Source of the DNA: an uncultured Bacteroidales bacterium
Lineage (GTDB): Bacteria; Bacteroidota; Bacteroidia; Bacteroidales; UBA932
NCBI GenBank assembly: GCA_946415795.1
Contig: CAMKTW010000009.1
Span: 1-17,700 of the forward strand
Length of the DNA stretch: 17,700 nt
Direction of reading: 5' to 3'
Part shown: positions 1 through 8,900 of the stretch, piece by piece
How positions within the stretch are numbered: the first letter of the stretch is position 1
Layout of the letters: every line of letters begins with the position of its first letter
The notes under the pieces: generated by a model
What the model was told of the DNA's origin: nothing
What the model saw: the letters and a program-made list of their open reading frames with translations, nothing else
Databases searched by the model: none
Position numbers and translations under genes: made by a program

Positions 1-420
1 CATCATCTTGAAGGGCTGCATTGCCACGTTGATGCTGGTGTCCAGGAATATAAGGGAGAACAGGCCGAACCACATAGCCATATTCAGGCCCAGGAAGATT
101 TTGGTGGAGAAGTGCAGGCTGCCGGCGTTGGGCAGGAATGCCATTACCAGCACGGCGATGATGGCGCCCACCAGCAGATAAGGTTTGCGGCGGCCCATAC
201 GGCACCAGGTGCGGTCGCTCCACTTGCCAATCAGCGGCTGGACTATCATACCCATCAGCGGCGGGAGAATCCAGAAGAAACTCAGCTGGTGAGGGTCTGC
301 TCCCAGAGTCGCGAAGATTCGTGAAATATTGGCGCTCTGCAGGGCATACGCAATCTGAACCCCGAGATACCCGAAGTTCAGATTGATCAATTGTTTATTT
401 GAGAGATTACGATTTTGCAT
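1..420 (-). CDS. MFS sugar transporter, SLC45-like (partial, N-terminal 140 residues)
   Basis: The reverse strand reads open from an ATG at 420 to the window edge, so only the N-terminal 140 residues are present. The start reads MQNRNLSNKQLINLNFGYLG, and the first helix follows at about residues 10-30. Next comes a helix around 'FFWILPPLMGMIVQPLIG', then the MFS loop-2 signature 'GKWSDRTWCRMGRRKPYLL' (G-x-x-S-D-R-x-x-R-x-G-R-R-x-P), then two more hydrophobic helices. This loop and the 'NFGYLGVQIAYALQSAN' opening are typical of SLC45/GPH-like sucrose or maltose transporters in Bacteroidota. It lies 61 bp downstream of malQ on the same strand, which suggests import of maltose or a maltooligosaccharide across the inner membrane. 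Family assignment is firm; substrate is inferred from malQ. A promoter lies just upstream, so it may be transcribed independently of malQ. Confidence 0.85.
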   Translation of the reverse strand, partial: MQNRNLSNKQLINLNFGYLGVQIAYALQSANISRIFATLGADPHQLSFFWILPPLMGMIVQPLIGKWSDRTWCRMGRRKPYLLVGAIIAVLVMAFLPNAGSLHFSTKIFLGLNMAMWFGLFSLIFLDTSINVAMQPFKMM

Positions 421-440
421 TTTTTCGTGTTGAAAGGTAA

Positions 441-472
441 CGAAAGTAAAGAATCTGAGTTAATTTTCCAAA
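441..472 (-). promoter_or_regulatory. Bacteroidota-type promoter for the MFS transporter
   Basis: On the minus strand, TTTG (472-469) and TACTTTCG (448-441) are separated by 20 nt. This matches the Bacteroidota -33 TTTG / -7 TAnnTTTG promoter with one mismatch in the -7 box. Transcription would start near 434-436, leaving a leader of about 15 nt before the ATG at 420. A second TAnnTTTG-like octamer lies just downstream but lacks a matching -33 element. Prediction only. Confidence 0.5.
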
Positions 473-481
473 AAAACTTCT

Positions 482-2911
482 CTAGTTACCTCTTGCAGCA
501 TCGGATATCATATCCCGTATGCGGTTGCAGAGTTCGCTGTCGGCAATCATCTCTTCCAGTGTCAGATGCATTCTGTAGCGCCAATAGTGGCGGGGATTGG
601 CTGGAATGTTGATGCGTTCGTCGGCGGGGTCGCCGCTGTAGCGCACCCTGCCGTCCACTGCCAGATAGTCCTGAAGAGGCAGTATCGCAAGCATTGCGGG
701 GGAGTAGAGGTGTTCGCGCAATATCGCTTCAGCAACCCACGGCTCGCAGAACCAGGGGGCACCGCCGCCGCAGTGCATCATCTCGTTGTAGAAACGCTGG
801 GTGAGGTTGCGGTCCTCTTCCCACCAGGCCCTGAGCGGGCTGGTGTCGTGGGTGCCAGTGGCGCATACGCAGTAGTAGGGGTAGCGGGCAGGGTCGGCAA
901 AATCTACGCTGGTATCCTTGGGCATCCGCTGAATTTCAAGGCTTAAGATGTTCAGTTCTTCCATTACAGAGGCCACGCAACCCGGAATCATACCGAGGTC
1001 CTCGCCGCAGCTGAGCATAGCGCTGCTTCTCAGCAGCGAAGGGAGCTTGCGCATAGCGCTTTCGCGCCAGAAATCATCGTGCCGATGGTAGAAGAAGTCG
1101 TTGTAGAGGGCGTTGAAGCGGTCTTTCAGTGCGCCGTCCAGTTGGGCATAGGTCTGGGTGAACTGGGCCGAGATGCGAGGGTGCCAGTAACCTTTTCTGC
1201 GGGGATCCTCCACAAACAGGACGTCAGTCTCGTCGTCTGCAACCGGAGTCACGAACTTGCCGCCGGAGAAATCGAAGCCCATATTGCGAAGTTCGTCTTC
1301 ACTGTACGGGAGGGCGGGGGCGAAGTGCCCCATAAGGCCGCTCTTGTAGCGTGCGGGAATCTCCCAGATGCGGAAGAAACCAAGGATGTGGTCTATGCGG
1401 TAGGCGTCAAAATACTCGCTCATTTTCTGCAGCCGGGCGCGCCACCAGGCAAAGTCATCCTCTGCCATACGCTCCCAGTTGTAGGTGGGGAAGCCCCAGT
1501 TCTGGCCGTCGGCACTGAAGGCATCCGGCGGAGCTCCCGCCTGCATATCCAGGTTGAAAAGGTCTGGATTGGTCCAGGCATCGGCACTCACGGGACTCAC
1601 GCCTATGGGGAGGTCGCCCTTGATAGCCACCCGATGGGTGTGGGCGTAAGCTACCGCATCCTTCAGCTGGCGATCCAGGATAAACTGGATCCAGCACCAG
1701 AAGGCCACCTTGCCGGCATTTGCGGCAGCATAGTCTTCTATCTTCTTTTTTGAGTATTTGGAGTATTTGCCCCAGGTGCGCCAGTCCACCGTTCCAAGTT
1801 CATCCCTGAGGCAGCAGAACACAGCGTATGGGAGCAGCCAGAAGCGGTTTTCAGCCACAAAGCTCAGATACTTATCCTCTTTAGTGAACTTCTCCTGCCT
1901 GGAATCGAACAGCTTGTGCAGCAGTTTCATCTTCTCGCCGTTGACCTTCTCATAGTCTATCTTGTCCAGTGCATTCAGGGCCTGCTGCTTTGCTGAATAT
2001 GTCTTGCCTGCGGTGACCCCAGCCTCGGGCAGGTAGATAAACTGCGGATGGAGCGCGAAAGAACTCACCGAGTTATATGGATACGAATCGCGCCAGGTAC
2101 CGGTCATACTGGTGTCGTTCACCGGCAGCAGCTGGATGAAGTTCTGCCCGGTGGCCACCGCCCAGTCCACCATCTTTTTGATGTCGTGGAATTCACCCAC
2201 CCCGAAGCTGTCTTTGCTACGGAGCGAAAACACCGGGATGGCAACGCCGGCGCCGCGCCAGGGAAGCGGCTTGAGACCGGGCACCACATCCTCTATTATC
2301 AATGCTGCATCTTTCCCGGGAATGAAGTCGCAGACGTGGTTCGGCCCCTCTTCCCAAAGGATTATCTTACCAGAGGCGCGGTCGGCAACCACGTATTTAT
2401 ATTCGAAGGGGGTGTCGGCCTTAAGGCTTGTCTCCCACCAGGGGAAGTCGCTGTCGCAGAGTGCCCTGGCAACCTTCCACCGCCCCAGGGCATCGCTGCT
2501 GCCGGAGATTGCCAGCACTTGGTCGGGCCGGATTTCAGGGGCGACGGTGCGCAGCACCACATTGCCGGCCAACTTTGCGCGGGGGGTGGAATCGCGGTGA
2601 AAAACCACATCCTTGAAGGCAGATGCCCAGAAGGCGGAATTGGCCGGGCGGTCAATCCAGCGGTCGCGTACCGTGATCTCTTTTGCCTTTTCCGGGGCAT
2701 TGAAAGTGTGGGTGCGCCACTCGCGCCTCAGGCACCTGCCGTCGCGGAGCAGTTCGTATGAATACCCCTGACCGTTGCGGATTTCTGTGTTCTTAAGGTC
2801 GGCCGCCCAGAAGCCGTCGTGTGTATAGCGCATCTGGTGGGCCTTTCTGCCGGTCTTCAGTACAAGACTCTCACCCCACGCGGTGTTGTAGTTTATTGTA
2901 AAATGTATCAT
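482..2911 (-). CDS. malQ: 4-alpha-glucanotransferase (amylomaltase, GH77) with tandem CBM20 domains
   Basis: An 809-residue cytoplasmic enzyme that transfers glucan chains between maltooligosaccharides and releases glucose. Two starch-binding CBM20-like domains occupy about residues 1-105 and 115-215; the second contains 'AISGSSDALGRW' and 'FEYKYVV'. The GH77 barrel starts near 220 ('SLRSKDSFGVGEF'). Catalytic motifs are present: RIDH with the nucleophile D507, CGEDLG with the acid/base E637, and GTHD with D689. The substrate-loop motif 'GAPPDAFSADGQNWGFP' is at about 459-474. About 110 residues separate 'RIWEIP' from the CGED block, the insertion typical of plant DPE2 and Bacteroidota MalQ. 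No signal peptide is seen. The start at 2911 gives a complete first CBM20. It lies 48 bp downstream of the NRPS on the same strand but probably has its own promoter (2930-2937). Product assignment is secure. Confidence 0.96.
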   Translation of the reverse strand: MIHFTINYNTAWGESLVLKTGRKAHQMRYTHDGFWAADLKNTEIRNGQGYSYELLRDGRCLRREWRTHTFNAPEKAKEITVRDRWIDRPANSAFWASAFKDVVFHRDSTPRAKLAGNVVLRTVAPEIRPDQVLAISGSSDALGRWKVARALCDSDFPWWETSLKADTPFEYKYVVADRASGKIILWEEGPNHVCDFIPGKDAALIIEDVVPGLKPLPWRGAGVAIPVFSLRSKDSFGVGEFHDIKKMVDWAVATGQNFIQLLPVNDTSMTGTWRDSYPYNSVSSFALHPQFIYLPEAGVTAGKTYSAKQQALNALDKIDYEKVNGEKMKLLHKLFDSRQEKFTKEDKYLSFVAENRFWLLPYAVFCCLRDELGTVDWRTWGKYSKYSKKKIEDYAAANAGKVAFWCWIQFILDRQLKDAVAYAHTHRVAIKGDLPIGVSPVSADAWTNPDLFNLDMQAGAPPDAFSADGQNWGFPTYNWERMAEDDFAWWRARLQKMSEYFDAYRIDHILGFFRIWEIPARYKSGLMGHFAPALPYSEDELRNMGFDFSGGKFVTPVADDETDVLFVEDPRRKGYWHPRISAQFTQTYAQLDGALKDRFNALYNDFFYHRHDDFWRESAMRKLPSLLRSSAMLSCGEDLGMIPGCVASVMEELNILSLEIQRMPKDTSVDFADPARYPYYCVCATGTHDTSPLRAWWEEDRNLTQRFYNEMMHCGGGAPWFCEPWVAEAILREHLYSPAMLAILPLQDYLAVDGRVRYSGDPADERINIPANPRHYWRYRMHLTLEEMIADSELCNRIRDMISDAARGN

Positions 2912-2915
2912 ATCT

Positions 2916-2930
2916 GTGAGTCCTTCTCAC
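2916..2930 (-). repeat. Small inverted repeat in the malQ leader, AAGGA in the loop
   Basis: On the minus strand GTGAG-AAGGA-CTCAC is a perfect 5-bp inverted repeat with a 5-nt centre, 4 nt before the malQ ATG. It begins on the last base of the predicted -7 box and spans the likely transcription start. It could be a short operator, or a weak hairpin presenting a purine-rich AAGGA. The arms are short enough for chance occurrence. Confidence 0.4.
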
Positions 2931-2937
2931 AAATATA
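2930..2937 (-). promoter_or_regulatory. -7 element (TATATTTG) of a malQ promoter
   Basis: The minus strand shows a perfect TAnnTTTG match (TATATTTG) 18 nt before the malQ start, inside the 48-bp NRPS-malQ gap. No good TTTG lies 19-21 nt further upstream, because that position falls on the end of the NRPS gene. The -33 element is therefore weak or absent. The site implies that malQ can be transcribed without the NRPS. Confidence 0.45.
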
Positions 2938-2959
2938 TACAAAAAAATATTGAAAATCA

Positions 2960-5900
2960 CTATACTTCGAAGTACCTGAGTGATTTAAGCATATCAAACA
3001 GCATATCTATGTATGCGGAATCGGTGTGGCTCCAGCGGAAACCCAGACGGTGCAGTACCTGCATAGTGAAGGAGGTGGAGGCCAGCGTCTCCACACCTTC
3101 CTGCTCGGCTGCCGACTGCTGGTAAGCTACCAGAGGGGCGAGGATGCGGGCCTTGGCGGCATCTGCCTGGGCCGCCTCCATCCGCCTCAGGAATTCCCGG
3201 GTCTCAACATACTCCAGCGGTTTGCCGTCTATCGTCTCCAGACGGGTAAGGACGTCATCCATAGGGACGAAGTGGTTGTTTGAGACGTTGAACACGCAGT
3301 TCTTCAGGGGCGTTGCCGCCAGCAGCACCATAGCGTGGGCGGCCTGGTCGATGGGGGTGAACTCAATCTGGCCCTCCAGCAGCTGGTATGGGCAGGCCTC
3401 CAGCATCTTTAGTGCCTTGAGGCGGCCCATAGATGCGTTGGCGTTCATATTCACCTGGAACTCGCCGTCCTCGGCACGGGGCGAGAGGTTGCCGGCGCGC
3501 ATAATCTTGGCCTTGAGGCGGCCATTGACCATACGCTCCAGGATATACCTCTCCGCCAGGAATTTGGAGTGGACGTACTGGTTGTCGGTCAGCTGCCCGA
3601 AGAAGAGCATCTGCTCGGTGAGCATATTGGGAACGGTTCCGGGGGTGAGACCGCCCACGCTTTCAGTGGAGACCTGCACCAGATAGGCATCCCGGCTCTC
3701 ACAGAAGGCAACGAGATTCTTGACGCCGCCATAGTTGATGTCTTCTATGTCGGTACCTTTGGAGAAGTGCTTTACGTTTGCGGCGCAGTTGAATACCATA
3801 TCGATGCCCTCCAGGGCCTCGAGGCTTTCTGGCCGGGTTATGTCGCCCTCGACCGTGTGGATTCGACTGCCCAGGAGACTGGAGTAGTCCTTGTCAAAAT
3901 AATAAACCAGCATCGACCTCAGGCGCCTTTCCGGGGTGAGGCTCCCCTTGCCGCGCAGCAGGCACCAGATGGTGGTGTCGGGGCCGGTGCTCTCCAGCAG
4001 CTCCTTGAGGACGTGGATGCCCAGAAAGCCGGTGGCGCCGGTGAGCAGGATATTCCGCCCCAGGCTGAGAGGTTCACCGCCGAGGAAGGAGTCCAGATGA
4101 TTCTCTTTCAGGAGCTGGTCTATATCAGTATAGTCGTATCCGGTGATGTTGCTGTCCTCTTCCTGAGGCGTCTTGTCCCCGTTCAGGAAGGCCGCCAGGC
4201 TGCGGGCGGTAGGGTGTGAGAAGACATCGGAGTAGGCAAAATGCAGCCCCAGTTTCTCAGCCTCCACCATAACGTTGGTCACCATCAGCGAGGTTCCGCC
4301 AAGGTCAAAGAAAGATTCTGTGGCGCCTACGCGGCCGGTGCTCAGTATGGAGGCGAAGATGGTGCAAAGGGCCTTCTCCGTCTCGCCCACCGGAGCCACG
4401 TAGTCTTCGGCAGTGGAGGGGGTTGCCGGCGGCAGCGCTTTAACGTCCACCTTCTGGTTTACATTCAGCGGAATGGCCCCCATCCGAACCCAGGCGGCAG
4501 GCACCATATACGGCGGCTTGCGGGAACGGATGAAGTCGGCGGCGGCCTTGGTGTCCAGGGATCCTTCGGTCACCACGTAGGCTGCGAGGAATTTCCCTCC
4601 AGAAGGGGAGTCGAAGGCCTGGACCGTCACGTCTTTGACGCCGGGCATCTCCTGTATCACCGCCTCCACCTCCTTGAGTTCTATCCGGAAACCGCGGATT
4701 TTGACCTGGCGGTCCTTGCGGCCCACGAATTCTATGTTGCCGTCGGGGCGGTAGCGGACGATGTCGCCCGAGCGGTAGAGCCGCACCCCGGCCTGGAAGG
4801 GATTCTCTATGAAAGCTTCTGCCGTTTTTTCCGGGTTGTTCAGATAGCCGCGCCCGACGCCGGCGCCGCCTATAAGCAGTTCGCCCGCAGCACCCACGGG
4901 GAGGCGGCGGAACTGCTTGTCGGTCACATAGAGCTGGACGTTGCTGAGCGGGTGGCCGATAGGAATGTTGTCCTCCTTCTCAAGGACGTGGAATATCGTA
5001 GAGAAGATGGTGCATTCGGTGGGGCCGTAACCGTTGTAGAAGGCGTAGGAGGGTGGCGGCATCGAGACGAGTTTCTCTCCGCCGACAGACAGGTGCCTGA
5101 GGGTGGAGTTCTGAGGGAAATTGCGGGCGTACATCACCCCGACCTGGGTGGTCATAAAGCTGTGCGTTACGCCGTTGTCGGTGATGAAACGGTCCAGGGC
5201 GTTCAGGTCGTGCCGGACATCTTCTGGAATGATGCAGACGCAGGCTCCGCTGGTGAGGGCGGGGTACTGGTCCATCATATTGGCGTCAAAGCCGTAGCTG
5301 GCGAAGGCCGCCACGCGGTCACCCGGCTTAAGGTCGTAATAATCCCGATACCACGCGCAAAAGTTCACGAGGTTGCGCTGCTCCAGCATACACCCCTTGG
5401 GTTTGCCGGTGGAGCCGGAGGTATAGAGCAGGATATAGAGGCTTTCTGGCTTGGGCCCGGGAGCCGTGCAGGGAGTATCGGGGAGATTCTCCAGCTCATC
5501 AGTGGTGAGGACGGAGCCGTCGTAGCCGCTCATCAGAGGCACGAGCTCGCTGTCGGCGATGAGCAGTTTGGCCCCGGCATCCTGAATCATAAAGTTGAGG
5601 CGCTCGGCGGGGTAGGAGGGGTCAAGCGGCTGATAGGCGCAGCCCGCCTTCATAGCCGCCAGGGAGGCCCTGGTCATCCAGGCATTGCGGTTGATAAGCA
5701 CAGAGACCACATCCTCTTCCTTCAGGCCTAAGCTTTGAATCCTGGCGGCCAGCGAATCGGTGTAGCGGTCCAGCTCCCTGTAGCTGATGGTCTTGCCGTC
5801 GAACAGGACGGCGGGGGCGTCGGGAGTTGCCGCGGCCTGCCTGCGGAAAAGGTCCACCACGGTCTGGCTCAGATCCACCTCCCGGGCGTAGTCGTTGAAG

Positions 5901-8900
5901 CTCTCCAGCTGCCGCAGGTTCGCTCCGTCGACAAACTGGATTCCGGTGACGGGACCCTCCTTGAGAAGACCTCTTGCCACCGTATCAAAAGCGTCGGCAA
6001 AACTCTGCATCAGAGGCTCGCTATAGAGGCTGTCGTCGTAGGCGAGGGCTATCTCGGGCGCCTCCTCGGTACCCTCTATGAAGATACTCAGCGGGAACTT
6101 GGGGGTATCCTGCGTAATCAGTTCATCCTCAAGCACTTTTCCGTTGATTTTGTATTTCTCCACAAGTCCCACCTGATAGGCCAGCATCACAGCCGGATGG
6201 AAGTCGTAGGCAGAGGCTACCTCGGCAAACGGATAGTTCTGGAAAGACAGCGCCCTGGAGAAATTGCGGTCGGTCTCGCAGAGGAATTCACCGGCCTGCC
6301 GGCCGGAGACATCGCCGGCCAGGGCTATGGTGTTCACGAACATTCCGAAGGTGTTGGAGCTGCGCATATCGCTGCGGCCGTTGGCCACGGTGCACATATA
6401 CACCTTCTGCCTGCCGCAGAAGGCACTGACTGTGATAAATGCCGCCCCAAGGAAATAACTTGCCGGAGAGATGCCCAGGGCGCGGCAGCGCTCCGTCACA
6501 TTCGCCCCGAACTTCTTCCTCAGCCACCGTTCGTGGCCCACGGTGTCTTCCTGGGGATATTTGTCGGCCAGCACTCCGGTCTCATCCTCCTTGCCGGCCA
6601 TCTGGGTGGCGAAGAACTCCTCCGCCTCCTTGTATTCGGGACTCTCCTGATAGGCCTTCTGGTCTTTGGCGTACTGGAAGTAGGTATAGCTCTCCTTTTC
6701 GGGCTCCTTCCCCTCCAGGGCGGCGGTGAGCTGCTCCAGGAAGACGTCATAGGAGCGGCCGTCAAATACCAGGTGGTGGAAGTCTCCCATCAGGCGCAGC
6801 GTGGAGGGAGTCTCTACGATATGCAGGCGGTAGAGCGGCCCGGTGGAGAGGTTATAGGGTTGCATAAACGACTCCTTGAGAGGTAGGAAGGCCTCTTCGT
6901 CCTTAAGGCGGGTGTAGTGGATTTCACACTCGGTTTTGCCGGGAACAAGATATATCTTGCCGTCTTTCTGCTCGAAGTGTCCCAGTACGGCGGGATGTGC
7001 CTCCAGGATGGCCGTGAGGGCTTTCTTGAGGTCGTCGGCCAGGACCCCTTCCGGGAAAGTGAGGACGAAGGGAAGGTTGTAGGCTGTGGACGAAGGGTTC
7101 CGGACGCAGTCCAGGAAGAGGCCGGTCTGCTGGAACGTGAGCTCCTGAGGCTCGTCCCCCGTGCTCTCCTGAGCCGGTCCGGCGGCATTGTCCCTGGCCA
7201 TAAGCAGTTTAAGGATGTCGTTCTCTATGCTCTGGAGGCTTGCCGTCTTGGCAAAGGTGTTCATATCGGGGTCCAGGCCATACTTGTTGTAGAGGTCGGT
7301 CGCCAGACGCAGTGCGCTGAGCGAAGAGAGTCCGCTGTAATACAGGGGCTCCGTAAGGCCGAAGCCGCCTATGCCCACGCTCTCCTTGATGAGGGCGCTC
7401 AGCTCCTCTTCCAGAACGTTCAGCGGAGCCACGTGCTCCTCTTGCTTCTGGGTCACGGCCTCCGGCTTGGGGAGGGCCTTCACATCTACTTTCTGGTTGA
7501 CATTGAGCGGAATGGACTCTATCTGCATAGTCACCGCCGGTACCATATACGGGGGTTTCTTGGAGGCGATGAACTCGTTGAGTTCCCGGATATCGATCTC
7601 TCCGGGGCCCACGATGTATGCTGCCAGGAACTTGCCGGCGCCGGCGCCGGGCTCGTCAAAGGCCTGTACCGTGACATCCTGGATGCCGGGGAACTCGCGG
7701 ATAACGGCCTCTACCTCCTTGAGTTCGATGCGGAATCCACGGATCTTGACCTGGCCGTCCTTGCGGCCGACATATTCGATCTTGCCGTCGGAGCGGTAAC
7801 GCACGATGTCGCCGGTGCGGTAGACACGGGCGTAACCGGGATCTTTCTCGAAGGGATTCTCAAGGAAAACCTCGGCTGTCTTGTCGGGCCTGTTAAGATA
7901 GCCCATACCGACCTGCAGGCCGGCGATCCAGAGCTCTCCGTTCTCACCCTGAGGCACCTGATGACCGTCTTTGTCCACGATGTAAGTGTGGATGCCGGGC
8001 AGAGGAAGCCCGATCGGGATGTTCTCCTCCTGCACCTTCACCTCTTCGAAAACAACGTAGCACATACACTCCGTGGGGCCGTAACAGTTGAAGAGCCTGT
8101 ATTTGGGGAGCGGGAAGGAAGACATCTTTTCGCCGCCGGTATACAGCACCTTGAGCCCTTTGCATTCTGGATAATTGATGGCGAACTGGGTGGCGACCTG
8201 CGTGGTCATAAAACAGTGGGTGATGCCGTTCTCCTCAAAATAAGTATGCAGTGCGGCAAGGTTGAGCCGGATGCGCTCCGGGATTATGTACAGTGTCGCG
8301 CCGGAGATGATGGAGGTGTACATATCTGCGGCGAAGGCGTCGAATCCGAAGCTGGCATAGCCGGTCATACGGGTGTCGCGGTCAAATCCGACGTTCTCCC
8401 GGTGGTGGTCGCAGAAGGTGAAGACGTTCTGGTGGGAGAGCATACAGCCCTTGGGGGTGCCGGTAGTGCCGCTGGTGTACAGCAAGAAGAAAAGGTCCTC
8501 CGGTGCCGGCTGTGATTTGGGTTTTCCGGGGTGCAGTTTCGGGATATCAGCTGTCTTGAGCACCGGGCCGTCATAGTCTTTCAAAATGGGGAGAAGATCC
8601 TCGTCGGCCAGCAGCATCCGTGCGCCGGCGTCCTTCATCATAAATGCCAGCCGCTCGGGCGGGTATGAGGGATCCAGCGGGAGATATGCGCAACCGGCCT
8701 TGAGCGCGCCCAGCGGGGCTGTCATCATATATTCGTTGCGCCCCAGCATAATGCCCACCACGCTTTTCGGTGGCACTTGTGATTCGATGTATGCGGCAAG
8801 GTTGTCTGACAGCCTGTCCACCTCCTGATAGGTCAGCCGGGTGTTTTCATAGACCAGTGCGATATGGTCGGGTCTCTCTCCGGCATTCTTCCGGAAAGCA

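Noticed and set aside
2963..2974. 12-bp palindrome TACTTCGAAGTA at the 3' end of the NRPS, followed by a T-run, as a terminator
   Set aside because: The stem would be only 4-5 bp and AT-rich, and the T-run lies about 15-20 nt further on, not directly after the stem. The bases are also the last codons of the gene.
4241..8515. Chain of long plus-strand open frames (496, 383 and 532 codons) opposite the NRPS
   Set aside because: All three share the frame exactly complementary to the NRPS codons and are explained by low use of TTA, CTA and TCA. The sense strand has unmistakable NRPS motifs throughout.
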